From assembly GCA_015680685.1 (NCBI GenBank), contig MNCI01034793.1, positions 71,032-135,031 on the forward strand: a DNA stretch of 64,000 bases. The letters run 5' to 3'. Position numbers and translations under genes: made by a program. Below are positions 21,331 through 32,275 of the stretch, piece by piece (the stretch's first letter is position 1; every line of letters starts with the position of its first letter). The notes below the pieces were generated by a model, which was not told where the DNA came from, searched no databases, and saw nothing but the letters and a program-made list of their open reading frames with translations. Source of the DNA: Gnetum montanum (taxonomy: Eukaryota > Streptophyta > Gnetopsida > Gnetales > Gnetaceae).

Positions 21331-24270
21331 ATGATTTCTAATCCATGGTCTTATTGTGATTACAAATGGCACCAAAACAAAAGCATTCGCAGGAAGGAGA
21401 ACCCTCATAACCATGGGAGAAATGACCCAGAGTTGGAAGGGACTAGCAGGCATAAGGCCAAGAATAACAAGTGGGGATCCATGCAACAAGACCTCTTCGT
21501 GAGGAACCCAAGTTGAATATGTTCAATAAATTTTAGAAGAACAAGTGCCTATCGAATAATCCCAATGAGGAGAAGTGCTTGGACCTATGACAAGGCTTGA
21601 GGTCACTCTGACTCAAGCCTACCTAGACATCATCAAGTCCCAAGAAATCCAAATATTAATTCTTCAAGAGATAAACTTTAGGTCATTTTTGGAAAAAGTT
21701 CCAAAGGATGTCAAAACACAATTGCAAACCTCTCCCATGTGGCCAATCATCACATCTAGTGGGGAATGGTACATGGAAGTGAACTATCTCTTTTGGAGTA
21801 GCTGAAGGCCAAGGTCCATTATAAAAATCAAGGACATTCAAGTGTCCTACTCAGTAGAGGCTATTGCACAGGCACTAGGGTTGCTAGACATTGGAACACA
21901 GTTGGTTGAAATATCAACAAAAGGTGATCCTAAGGTAAAAAGGAAATGGACCTAGCAATGCTACGAGATGGATCATAAGGAGTATGATGCACTCACACCA
22001 GCAAAGTGGAGTTATCTCAAGATTACGACCTATCACCTCAATCCAATGGTGAGGCCAACCAAGGTGATTAATTTCTCCACCTAAGCATGCATTGCTCTAA
22101 GCAAAAAATTTTCCATTAACCTTACATAGTTGATTTATTTGGAGATTGAAAAGTTCTTCAAGGAGAATGAATGTGGAAGGAAAACTCTATCCTTTCCATG
22201 CCTTATCAAGAAAATTTGCAAGAGGGTAGGTATTGTTTGCTAGCCAAATGACACTCTTAGGCATGCTCCCTTAGCCTCATGGGCAGAAATCATGAAGGAT
22301 AAGACATCAATGACCACTCAAGAAGAGGAGCTTCCACCACCACCACCCACTCAGAAGACAACACTGAAGGCCTATGCAGTCCTTGAGTGTCTATGAAAAA
22401 TCCAAGAACAGCTCTTGAGTCAACAAGAGCAATAAGTAGGAATGAGTGGGGTGGATCTATCTATGTATCGGCTAGCAATGAGTCACCTTAATGAGGTGGC
22501 TCAAACAGTTAGCCAGATGGAGAGAGGTGGTTCCATTTTCTCTACCCAAAAAATGCAGCTGCCTTTGAGGTTGGATCCCAATGCTCAAGAGGTGATGATG
22601 TCATTAACAACACATCATCTATTCCCAAAAATCTTTGGGAACGTCACCATTTTCTTAGTGAGGTTGGAGGAAGGTGAAGAGGCAACTGTCTTGGTGATGT
22701 AGCACTAAGGGTAGAAGACAGCGGTAGAGGTGGTAGTTGATTATGTAGCTAGGGCACTAATTGCACTCATGGCATTTGTACCAGATGTATTTACACCAAG
22801 ATGTGTATATGTCTGTAGACACATTCAATAAAAAATTGAATGTAGCCCAACATGAACAGTTGTTGGAACAACTGGTAGGAACCAAGCAATTGACTCCAAA
22901 CATCTTTGATATCCCAGAGAACATCACCGCAACCCAGTTGGAGATGCTAAATGCAAGGGGAAGATGCATCATTTTAGAGGGGCATCTAGAAATAGCTCAA
23001 GAGAAAAATCAATACTTGGCCACAAAGGTTGCTAAACTTCATGCCCAACTTGTGGAATAAACAATCCTCAACTTGGCAATGATAAGAGATGAAGCTATCG
23101 AATAACTTCAAGAATGATTTCAAAAGACTAAGGAGGAAGCAGTAATGGCCATCTTCAAATAATCTATGGCAGAAGCTGAAACACACTCAACCAAAAAGGA
23201 CTTGAATCAAATGCACCAAGAGAATGAAGCGTTGATCATGCAAAGTCATCACCTATGAAATGTTAATGCTCAAAGAGATCAAATGCAGGAGGTCATCCAT
23301 TAACAGTAGGAGCAGCTTGCCAGGGTCAACATTGAATTCAGGAAATTGGCCCCAAAGAACCATAATCTATCAATGGAGGAGGTTTTCACCTTATGACAAA
23401 AGACTACCATCAAGATCACTGCCTAGAAGAATGAAGCTCTCAAATTTGAGAGAGTGAAAAATCACTATAGGGACCAGGTTAGCTTGCAAAAGGAAATTAA
23501 TGAAGAAGAAATCTAGATGGCAAAGGCTAAAGTGAATGAAGCCCTCTAGCAACTCCAACAAGGAAAAGAGATCTCGCCACCCATCTTTGATGAGATTGAT
23601 GCCTACAACAAAGTAGAGATCTGCTTGAAGGAGTTACAGATTGAAGAAATGATAGAGTATATGGAATTGACCAATCTTTGTTACTCAAACCTAGCAATGT
23701 TGATAGCCAAATAGCCATAGTTAGAATTGGAGAAACAAGTGGCTAGCTCATATATGCTATATGAGGTTGAGTTCAAACACCACAAGGACACTAAGAAAAA
23801 GCTTGAGACTACTAACGTTGAACTCAATGTTCTTAGAGGGTGATTAAGAGATTAATGATCTATCGTTGAAAACCTAGCCAGAAGAATGAATGACTACTAG
23901 GAGCTAAAGGACACAATCAGGACATTCGACATTGAATGTAAATAGTTTATTACCTGGTTTGTTAATGCTAAGCAGTTGTTTTTAGTGATCCTGTGTCCTT
24001 GGAATGTGCCAATTCCAACCCACATTGGGGAACCTATGTGGATGATGCATGATCCTAGGAGTAAGGAGGAAAAAATGAAAGCACTATTGGATGCTTTTTT
24101 CCTCCTACCTAAAGTTCTAGTAGTAGCAGAACAACCATAGCCACCTCAACCACTACCAACATGTGAAGCTAGTGAGGGTTCCTTAGAGCTTCAGGAACCA
24201 CCACCACCTGGGATCATTTAATCTTCTCCAACAAACTTCACACCATCAAGAAATGTGTTGTCCAATTTTT
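21331..24270 (+). pseudogene. Extra 3' ORF of element 1 (possible plant-transposon-protein domain plus coiled coil)
   Basis: About 3 kb after integrase reads as one protein of roughly 950 residues broken by stops and two frame changes (between 21516 and 21575, and between 22702 and 22761). The first half holds LEKVPKDVKTQLQTSPMW, EWYMEVNYLFWSS, IIKIKDIQVSYSVEAIAQAL and FPCLIKKICKRVGIV. This pattern recalls the 'putative plant transposon protein' domain (PF20167 type) known beside plant LTR elements. A Pro-rich link (LPPPPPTQKT) leads to a long heptad-like, Lys/Glu-rich segment (22980-23960), likely coiled coil, and a Pro-rich end. Many stops stand where Gln is likely. Element 3 has the homologous ORF. 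The function is unknown; it occupies an env-like position but I see no membrane segment. Confidence 0.65.
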
Positions 24271-24459
24271 GAAGAGTTGTGTCATGGTGTTCAATTTTTT
24301 CCTAAAGACCACCATTTTTGCAATGTGTTGATCTATACACCTGGGCACTCCATTTTTTGTCAAGGTCAGTTAGTTGTTTTGTTCAAGAGAAGTCAGTCAA
24401 TAATCCCATACCTTCCCAATTTTGTAAAAGAACTTAAGGATGAGTTTTCATTCAGTCAT

Positions 24460-24466
24460 GGGGGTA
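24460..24466 (+). promoter_or_regulatory. Polypurine end before element 1 3' LTR
   Basis: GGGGGTA directly precedes TGATGAG. The same GGGGGTA junction is seen in element 3 (before 43785) and on the minus strand in element 5 (45420-45426). Confidence 0.6.
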
Positions 24467-25419
24467 TGATGAGTTGTCATTGGTTGGTTGCATTGAAGAG
24501 GCCTCATCAATGCAACTGACCATGTCGATGAAGCCTCATCGATGAGGTCCCGTTAATGCATCTCACCCTACATCGAAGCCCTACATTGATGAGGCCCCAT
24601 TGACGCAATGTCTATCTATCACCTATAAAAATGCACCTTTCAACCACATTTGTAGCAAGCTAGATTTTAGTAGTAGTGAGGCTCTTGCATTTTTTCCATT
24701 TGAAAGTTAGAATCTTTTCCTTATGTGCTAACAATAGGAGTCATTGAGTGTACAAATATTTATTTGAGCATTATTGTACTTGAGCACAATAGTGTATGTG
24801 GCAATAAAGATGAGCTTTCTGATAAACCTTGCAACACTTTGGATAGATTAGCTATTTTATTTATGCATTTAATGTTTTCAATTATTTGTTAATTGTTTTC
24901 AATTATTTTGCAAATATTTTTAAGCAAATGAGTTAATGAAGTAATTAAGCTAAATAGATTAAATAGATAAGTACAACCGCTTTGAGTGTAACACGTATTC
25001 ACTTGGTAATCCCAATAGCGTTATTACTTGATACACACAGTAGCATAGCGCTTAGTCGTCCAACATTAAATATGTTGGTTCCGGATGTGTACGGAAAGTG
25101 GGAACAGATACTTATGTTAGGATTAGTTAAATGCTTAGTTAATTAATTAATTTAGATTAGTTAATCAAATTATTTTTATCTACATTTCAAGTATCCAACT
25201 ATAAAACATAAAAATGATACAAATCAAATGCCTCAGTTACAGTTAACCATACCAACGAATATCACAAGTGTAATTGGGAAGACAACGAATTGACCTTAAG
25301 GCTAGATTCACTTCCTAAAGAGCTAGTGCACTAGAAATGATGAAGTCCATGGAATTCGACTGAATCGTGTGTGAACACTTGTGATTCATATGGTTGGGTG
25401 TATACCTAGCTTCTCATCG
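24467..25419 (+). repeat. Element 1 3' LTR
   Basis: Uninterrupted 953-bp LTR matching 2078-2449 plus 12070-12661. It contains the GAGGCCTC palindromes, TATAAAAA (24624-24631) and AATAAAG/AATAAAC near 24820. It ends CTCATCG (last base changed) followed by the target duplication CTTAT. A small deletion has removed part of the conserved GGGGTACC end. Confidence 0.9.
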
Positions 25420-25424
25420 CTTAT

Positions 25425-26090
25425 CTAAAATATAAGCTACTCCAAATATTTCCCTAATACATGTATTATGTAATTTATAACTTCTTATAACATTCTACAT
25501 CCTTTTTAAGCATATCATTTCTATCACACTAATTTGTTATTCATGAATCTTTTGTATAACTTAACATTCAACACCATAGTTTTATTGGAATTATTTTATT
25601 GTATAAAATATTATTAGCCTAATTATTATCTTGTAATATTTTTCCTTTAGTTTTATAATAATTTTTTATCACATAAAATAATACTAGCCTATCTTTGTTT
25701 TGATCATCATGCCTCAATTCTATTTTTTATATCTTTATCAATTTTACTATTTCAATAAAGTATTGATCCTAGGTAGTAGACCTATTTGTAGTGAGGTACT
25801 TTTTGGCCTTGAATTGTTAGTTCTACTTTACTAATATTTATGGTTTTCCTAATATTGTATTCTATTTTACTTCTATTAATTTCTAAGACTTTTAATTCTA
25901 GAGCACATCTCCAATTTTCTACTTTAACAGAAAAAATTTCTTAACCTATATTATAATATCATCTGTGAAAAGCATAAACTAAGGAATTTCATTTATATTA
26001 ACTTTATTAATCCATCAATAGCAATAAGAGATAAGTATAGGCTAAGTACAAATCCATGATGTAGACTTACCATAATTGAAAAATCAAATG
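25425..26090 (-). mobile_element. RTE LINE, upstream part of the copy split by element 1
   Basis: On the minus strand the sequence gives GKSTSWICT/LHHGFVL-type and FMLFTDDIII motifs (about 25960-26080), the RTE reverse transcriptase GLHQGSALSPYLF and ADD boxes. It continues to KLHNTCIREIFGVAYILDK at 25425-25490, which joins in frame to LYE...CLRWFGYMQRRS at 2077 when element 1 and one target duplication are removed. A short internal duplication lies at about 25580-25700. The copy is 5'-truncated at about 26090 against another RTE fragment. Stops are numerous. Confidence 0.72.
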
Positions 26091-26094
26091 TGAT

Positions 26095-26640
26095 TTTCTA
26101 TCATAATTATCATCATCATTATTATTATTTCCTTTTCACTATTCATTTCTATGAAGAGCTAGATCTTTGCTTACTTGCAATTTTTTCAAATATTCTTCAA
26201 TCATTTTTCATGGTTTTTTAGCATTTTTCAATAGCTTTCTTGAAATAGAATTTAGTAATATTTTTTTATAAACTCATTATTTGATTTTCTTTATACATTC
26301 TCAAACCATTTAAGACACTATTCTTGTAACTTATTTGAAATAGAATCCATACCAAGTATTTTTCTAATTACCATATTGTACAATTTATCTCTTCTAATAA
26401 TATTCAACATCCAAGTATTTGCATTTGCACTATATGGATTTGTTGTTCATGCCTCTTTTGTACTACCTAACATTCAATACCATGTAAGATAGTAAGCTTG
26501 ATTGCTATTTTATAAAATGTTCCCTGTAGTTTTATTAGGATCATTTTATCATATAAACCACTAGCATGTATTCATTTTTATTTTCTTGTATCAATCCTAT
26601 TTCTTATCTCTTAATCAACTTCACAATCTAATTTCATAAC
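26095..26640 (-). mobile_element. Second RTE LINE fragment, head-to-tail
   Basis: On the minus strand: ASGLYDKMILIKLQGTFYKI, ANANTWMLNIIRRDKLYNMV, IRKILGMDSISNKLQE and CLKWFENV, then a Lys-rich end (SKDLALHRNE) and a GAT/AAT microsatellite (26100-26130). This is the RTE C-terminus again, as a separate copy. Its microsatellite tail abuts the truncated 5' edge of the copy at 25425-26090, so two RTE fragments lie in tandem in the same orientation. Confidence 0.72.
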
Positions 26641-26779
26641 TTGTTTAAATTCTAGTGAAACTAAAACTATAATTTTATTATGTTTGTTGATCCTCTAGAT
26701 CTATTGGATAGTAGAAATATACACGCTATGAGTTTTGAAAATATCATTAAAAAATTACCAAGTATTTTTTGTAGCATCT

Positions 26780-26980
26780 GAAACCGATTGACCATAATTA
26801 TAACTATAACACCCTATCTATGTCTAATATGCTCATATGTAGGACATTATAGAAAAGTGTGGTGTTCATTTTCAATGGTATTTGTACTACATAGTCAACA
26901 TATTTCTTCTTCATGAGTAAATTTGAGCTATTTACTTATTTTAACTCTTAAATGATGAGATCCTATTCACACTTTGCAAT
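26780..26980 (-). mobile_element. Possible LINE C-terminal fragment
   Basis: Minus-strand translation reads IGSHHLRVKISK, IAQIYS and HFSIMSYI in one frame with stops. This resembles the His/Cys-rich tail found at the end of some LINE reverse transcriptases (HxLRVE...R.C..C...E.E.HF...C). The match is short and the cysteines are largely lost. 26640-26780 between it and the RTE fragment shows nothing I can name. Confidence 0.3.
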
Positions 26981-27029
26981 TATGCATTGCTAATGATAAG
27001 TTACACTAGCAGCTTCATTATTTTTGAAA

Positions 27030-27800
27030 AATTCTCAATAAATTTCGATAATATCCAATATGGCCCAACAATGATCTGATATCTTTAATTGTTTGTCACC
27101 TTTGGGTGATGTTTTGTATGACTCAAATTTTGTCAAGATCTAGTTCAATATCTTTTTGAGAGATTTTGTGTCCCAACACTATGTTATCCTTGATCATAAG
27201 GTGGCTTTTCTGCTAGTTGAGCTTGAGATTAGTTTCCACACATCTTTTTAGTACTTACTCCAATTGGTCCAAAGCTTACTTGAAATCTAGCCCATATGTT
27301 GAAAAATCATCCATGAATACCTTAATTCCATTTTTGATTTGCTTCTAGAAGATGCTAAGTACTAGTCTCTAGAATGTTGCTAGCACATTGCAAAAATACA
27401 AGTGGCACCTACTTGTAGAAAAATGTTCCCCATGGACTAGTGGACGTTGTTTTCTCCTAGTCCTCAAGTGCAATGTGGATCTAATTATAGTCACTGTATC
27501 CATCTAGAATATTGTAGTACTCGTGTCCCACTAATGTATCTAGCACTTGGTCAACAAACGACAATGGGAAAGTATTCTAGAATGTGGCAAAATTCAAAAT
27601 CAAAAATCAATGCATACTATACACTTGTCATCCTTCTTTGGAACAATCACTAAAGGATTGATGTATTGACTATCTGTAATAGGATAGATGAATTCTACCT
27701 TTAGTAATTTTTCCAATTCTTGCTTGACTACTTCTTTTAGATTCAAATTAAGCCTTCTCTGAGGTTGACGATGTGGTTTTATTGCTAGATCAGTATATAT
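27030..27800 (-). pseudogene. Element 7 reverse transcriptase fragment
   Basis: Minus-strand motifs are KVEFIYPITDSQYINPLVIV, PKKDDKCIVCIDF and LVDQVLDTLVGHEYYNILDG-like sequence (27480-27560, with frame shifts), then, close to 27050, GHIGYYRN. They follow the Ty3/gypsy RT order. The palm YMDD box is not readable. The frame changes several times, so this is a decayed copy. Confidence 0.65.
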
Positions 27801-28286
27801 TCAATGTTAAAAAAATTCTTGGATCAATTCTTATGATCTTATCATAAGACCTTGTGAATGCAGTAGGCAACTTGTTAACAACTTCCAGTAACTTCTCTTT
27901 TCAGTTCTTATTCAAATTGGTGTTTATTATTATTGGCTTCTCATTTTTCAAGAAAGCATATTCTAATGTTGTTAGTAGGGCTTTTAATTTTAACATTTCT
28001 GGCTACATAGTACTGGGATTTTTAATTGTCCCTAGTCCATTTCTTCTTCTTGACTTATTCGTGGGTAGCAATTCCTTTTCCTTATCTGTTCCATCTTCTC
28101 CGTCTCTTTCATGTATGCACTAATAATTTGCTTTGCTAGTTCTATGTATTTATTAGATTAAGTTTCTTCATCAGTGATCAATCACTAGGTGCTTTCTTGT
28201 TGTGTGGCTGCTCCATACATACACTTTTGCACACATATTTCTTCCATACATTTATTACATGCTTTGTTATTTATCTATTTAATAGC

Positions 28287-28700
28287 TCATATCTTCTGCA
28301 TGAAATTGCACCCATTATCATTGTATGTGATATGTGAAACTCTACATCTTTGTATAATGCTAGCTTCATCTTCCTTGGAAATTTCCAAGGACAATTTGCA
28401 AATACCAAGCTTAATAGTGCTAATCCAAGCCCTTCCCATTATGATTGGAAATTCTCTCTTATTTTTACCTACATGAATAACAAAAAAATCTGCAGGGTAA
28501 GACCAATCACTGATGGTGGTGATCACATCATCCACCTATCCTAGTGGAACTGTGATTGACTAATCCGCAAGCTCTAACTAAATGTTACTTTTCTTCAACG
28601 GTGAAAGATTTCAAGCCTAATACATGTCTTGTGAGATCAAGTTTACTCTTGATCTAGAATCAAGTAGAGCCTTGCATTATTTTTACTTTACTAAAAGGTA
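28287..28700 (-). pseudogene. Element 7 protease pseudogene
   Basis: The upstream part (about 28600-28690, minus) reads CKALLDSRSRVNLISQDMY, where the active-site DSG has become DSR. The downstream part is an open stretch with WSYPADFFVIHV and IIMGRAWISTIKLGICKLSL, the homologue of 16681-16866 in element 1. The loss of the catalytic-loop glycine and stops between the two halves show it is dead. Confidence 0.72.
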
Positions 28701-28982
28701 AACTAAGGGACTTCCAAGATCTGTTCTTTTCTATGAAAGTGCTCCTACCTTTATCTAATGGGTGATTGTTTGAGTGAGCATGATAGTGGTTACATTAGCA
28801 TTTGACGAAGAGGGAAGTTTGATATTCTTTTGAGGACTAGATGTGGATGGGATAGGAGTGGATGTAATTCCCATCCTTCAAACCTTCTCAAGACTCATTC
28901 AAAAGAATGGTTGTTTCCTGGGTTATGGTTCATGTGTGATCACTTCCTCTTACATATTGATTGAACTTGTTAAAATTTTCTA

Positions 28983-29246
28983 TTATGGCTGTGATAGTAG
29001 TTCCCCTTGCATGATAGGAGGTGGCATTGGTGGTAGAGGATTTGATTGTTGATTAGAAGAACCACTTGTAGATGGACACATATACAAGTTTGAATTCATC
29101 CTTGGCAGTGTTGGTTTGTGATACTTAGTGGGATAATATTGTGGATTTTGGACTATGGCATTACCAGGAGAGATTGAACATTGTACATAATATTTGATGA
29201 GCAGTGGAGTATCCAACACCCAATCATACAAGATGTGTGTGTTCAT
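28983..29246 (-). pseudogene. Element 7 gag C-terminal linker remnant
   Basis: An open stretch rich in Pro, Tyr, Ser and Gln (NPQYYPTKYHKPTLPR; NPLPPMPPPIMQGELLSQP) matches the Tyr/Pro-rich gag-protease linker of element 5 (51151-51447, which shares MQGELPSQ). Zinc knuckle and capsid domains are absent. Only about 120 bases separate it from the LTR, so most of gag has been deleted. Confidence 0.55.
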
Positions 29247-29363
29247 GCAAAATCTTGGTTGAATTCCATAGATAAGGCAATGTGATTATGCAAGTAATTG
29301 GTTAGAGTTCATGATCGTTTTCTTCCCCCATGAGCTAGTAAATTCAATGCGTAAGGTTTAATT

Positions 29364-30085
29364 TATGATGAGGTATATCATAGATGATGTTGTATTGGCC
29401 ATAATGCTCCTAGCTAACATCAAGTAAAAGTAATAACTTCTAAATCTAAGTGATAGTAAAAAAATCTAATCTAGCCTATGCGATGAGTAGTCGGTCCTAA
29501 CCTTTCATTCACACATTGTACTTCATGTAACTAGGATTACAAAGTACCACACTACTGGGTGTACCAAGTGATAGTACTACTAGGTTACCAAGTAGCTACA
29601 CTTAAGTGCTCAAGCTCATACTCATTTGACAAGAATAGTATAAAGTGCATAGAAAGTAAATTAGTAACTATGAAAAATAGTAAACATTAAACTAAATGAA
29701 AGTAGAAATAAAACTAAGTGTTACTACAATGGTGGAATGTAATCTTGATCTTTATTTTTGGTCATGCAATGCATCCAAGTACATCACACTTGAATAAAGA
29801 CTCTGATCAATCACTTAACATCACACTGCAAGCACACACTACTAAGTACTGAAAGCTAAAATTACAAAAACAAACTAAGTACTGAAAGCTAAAATTACAA
29901 AAAAAAAACTGAAAGAGTTTTTCTACTATGTTATCAAATCTATTGTAGATTTGTGTGTGCCTAAGTGTTGCTTTTATAGGTTGGCATGCACCTTGCAATA
30001 TCACTAATACGATGACATATCATGAGATATGATAACGTATCTACGACATTGTAGATATGATATCATAACTACTATATCGTTCTTG
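29364..30085 (-). repeat. Element 7 LTR (decayed)
   Basis: The minus strand gives CTACTTGGTAACCTAGTAGTAC and related sequence matching the element 6 LTR near 62870-62960. A TATA box (CCTATAAAAG, plus-strand 29970-29979) precedes a direct repeat AAGTACTGAAAGCTAAAATTAC (two copies at 29845-29900). U3 carries GATATC/GATATG-type palindromes (30010-30080). The LTR start beyond 30085 is not identified. Confidence 0.55.
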
Positions 30086-30415
30086 CAAAATTTTTTTGAC
30101 TTTATCAAACTACCTCCACAATTTATATTGAATAACAAAGTCATAAACTTGGAAAAATCTATAAAGTCATCAAGTGACATACCTTTAGCTTGGTCCATAC
30201 AATACTTTAATGTTATCAAGTGATTCACTATGGAGCAATATTGTTTGAAACACATTATTTAATTATGTCCAACTATTATGCCTTCTCTCAAGTATATTTC
30301 TTAATAGTTTTGCAAGGAGGTAGTTGATCATAATGTACATATAATTATTAAAGTTATTTTTATTATTTTTTCAACAACATTATTACTTTACTAAAACAAA
30401 AGTCTTCCATAAGCC

Positions 30416-30600
30416 CATTTTGGAGATTTGTGTTTAAAAGGATACAAACTTCTGTACAAACCATGGTTCTTCCCTATTTAACAAGGAACTCTATATATAA
30501 GCTTGTCCATTTTGAAAATTTGTATTGAAAAGTATACAAACTTTTATACAAACAATGGTTCTTCCCCATTTAAGTAGCTCTACATATAAGTTGATTTGCC
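30416..30600. repeat. Imperfect 92-bp tandem duplication
   Basis: CATTTTGGAGATTTGTGTTT at 30416 and CATTTTGAAAATTTGTATTG at 30508 start two units that both continue through ACAAACTTYTRTACAAAC and ATGGTTCTTCCC. No coding content. 30086-30415 before it holds nothing I can name. Confidence 0.75.
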
Positions 30601-30861
30601 AAAAGCTAGTTGAGTGAACCCTCCTTTTGTCTTAGCCTGAGTGATGTATAAAGGCACTTAAGAGGTAGAATGGATATTATTTAAAGAGAGCTCCAAAGAA
30701 GTTAGTAATTGCTAAAAAAATCAAAATTCCAAGTTTTTTTTTTTTGGTTTTTCTAGTAAAAAATTTATCAAAATGTTTTAGGATTTTTCTTAATCATATT
30801 GAGAAAAAGTTTTTCTCAAGTTTTTTTCTTCACTTTTGGTCACTTATGTCACATTGGAAGC

Positions 30862-30977
30862 AACCATTACTAGAACTTCTATAATTTTCTTATGACCTTT
30901 ATTATGAGCCCATTGACTTAACCATTACGAACTTCTATAATGTTCTTATGACCTTTATTATGAGCCGAAGTCTATTG
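30862..30977. repeat. 58-bp tandem duplication
   Basis: AACCATTAC followed by GAACTTCTATAATKTTCTTA and TGACCTTTATTATGAGCC occurs twice in a row. The copies are nearly identical, so the duplication is recent relative to the surrounding repeats. 30978-31680 shows no recognisable gene. Confidence 0.8.
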
Positions 30978-31680
30978 ATTTCCTCTATTTATTGTTAGAA
31001 TTGAATAAATTTAAAACCTTTGATCAATCCATATCCTTAGACATTTGGCCCAAACATCCATGATAGGAAAATAAAATAATCTTTCTTACTTGAAGGTGTT
31101 GCATCATTTTTACCATTTACTTAATATTTTGGGTTATATGCACCAAAGTATATGGCTTGTTACCTAAATTTAGAGCCTCAATAATTCATTCCACCATGTG
31201 GGGTCCAAAAGGATCACTAGATGAGCCAAAGCCAAGCCAAACCTACATCCAAAGACTTGACAAGACAAGAACAATTATTTATTAACTCTATTCAAAACTA
31301 ACCCTAAGAATTGAGTTATTTGAAGATGACAAAATAAATGCAAATTATAGAACAAAATTTATGCACATTGATCATTATTAATTTTATTAATTCCTAACAA
31401 CCGAATCCCCTATCATTTGGTTTCATATGAGAGGACTAGAAGCAACAATGAATTCCGGACACAACAATTGTTGCCCTCCGAAAATCAATCACTTAACAGA
31501 CCTCTTGATTTGTTAAATACGCTTTTTATTGCCCAATAGAACGTTGCAACCAGCACAACGATTAGGGTCTATTTATCAGAGCAAGCACTAAATACATTCA
31601 AATGTCTGCACCCTAAAGAACTGGAAATGTGTGCAGAGATCGTGTAAAAAATCGGCAATAGTTAACATGTACATAAATTT

Positions 31681-31745
31681 AAGATTGAACATGAGACCTC
31701 TTATGACTCAAAAATCATATCTTACCATTAAGCTATGGGGTTGTG
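31681..31745 (-). other. tRNA-like sequence or SINE head
   Basis: The minus strand reads ACCCCATAGCTTAATGGTAA, then, after a stem-like ATGATTTTTGAGTCATA, GGTCTCATGTTCAATCT. These resemble polymerase III A-box (TAGCTTAATGG) and B-box (GGTTCRANTC) elements at tRNA spacing. Pairing of the acceptor ends is poor, so a SINE head or tRNA relic is more likely than a working tRNA. Confidence 0.4.
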
Positions 31746-32275
31746 AAAGAAAATTTTGTGCTGTAGACTTATTTACAAGAAATAGTATATTTTTTGTTCA
31801 GAATTAGCAGGTAGTATTGGTTTTTGGGATGAAAATTCCTGAAAGATGAGCCATGATTTAGAAGCAGCTGGATTCTCTGTGCTGCAACCCACATTTTGGA
31901 TTTTTTTTTTTTTTTATGTTGTTAAAATAAGGAAGCGATTAGCCAATTCACAGAGTTTCTGAATTATCAAGCACCGCAATGCAAAAGCGATGAGAAAAGA
32001 ATCCATATAAAACGAAAAATGAATCATATACACTGAACACAACCCTTGAACAATTAACTATAGCAAAGGATTCGCAACGAAAGCGTCATCAACGTTTCAT
32101 ATTCACATTTCGAGGAAGAAAACAGCAAGATAATGAACAATCGACCTGTTAGTAAGCATAATGACAATGAAATTTTCTGCGAGCATCTGAATTAGGCAAT
32201 TAGCCGATATTTCTTGCAAAGATTTGCTTCCATCGCTATTTGTACGAATATCTGCCATGGCTAGGGTTCGAAAGG

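Larger units (their letters stand above)
2078..25419 (+). mobile_element. Element 1: Ty3/gypsy LTR retrotransposon with extra 3' ORF, nested and degenerate
   Basis: The element runs from TGATGAG at 2078 to CTCATCG at 25419 and is flanked by CTTAG (2073-2077) and CTTAT (25420-25424), a 5-bp target duplication with one change. In order it holds a 5' LTR (split by element 2), tRNA-Asp-like PBS, gag (split by a solo LTR), protease, partial RT, integrase, a spacer with an assembly gap, a palindrome-TATA module, a broken extra ORF, a polypurine end and a 3' LTR. PR-RT-IN order places it in Ty3/gypsy. The tRNA-Asp-like primer and extra ORF recall the Athila/Tat side of the family, but that placement is tentative. 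Without nested insertions the element would be about 12.5 kb. Every coding section has stops or deletions. Confidence 0.9.
26990..30085 (-). mobile_element. Element 7: partial minus-strand Ty3/gypsy element
   Basis: Read from high to low coordinate it holds an LTR resembling the element 6 LTR, a short gag-linker remnant, protease, and the first part of reverse transcriptase, ending near 27000 at LINE-like sequence. The main gag domain, RNase H, integrase and 3' LTR are absent. It belongs to the same broad family as elements 1, 3, 4, 5 and 6 by its protease and RT motifs. Outer edges are uncertain. Confidence 0.7.

Noticed and set aside
28189-28544. Plus-strand open frames
   Set aside because: They are antisense to the element 7 protease, whose minus-strand motifs are clear.
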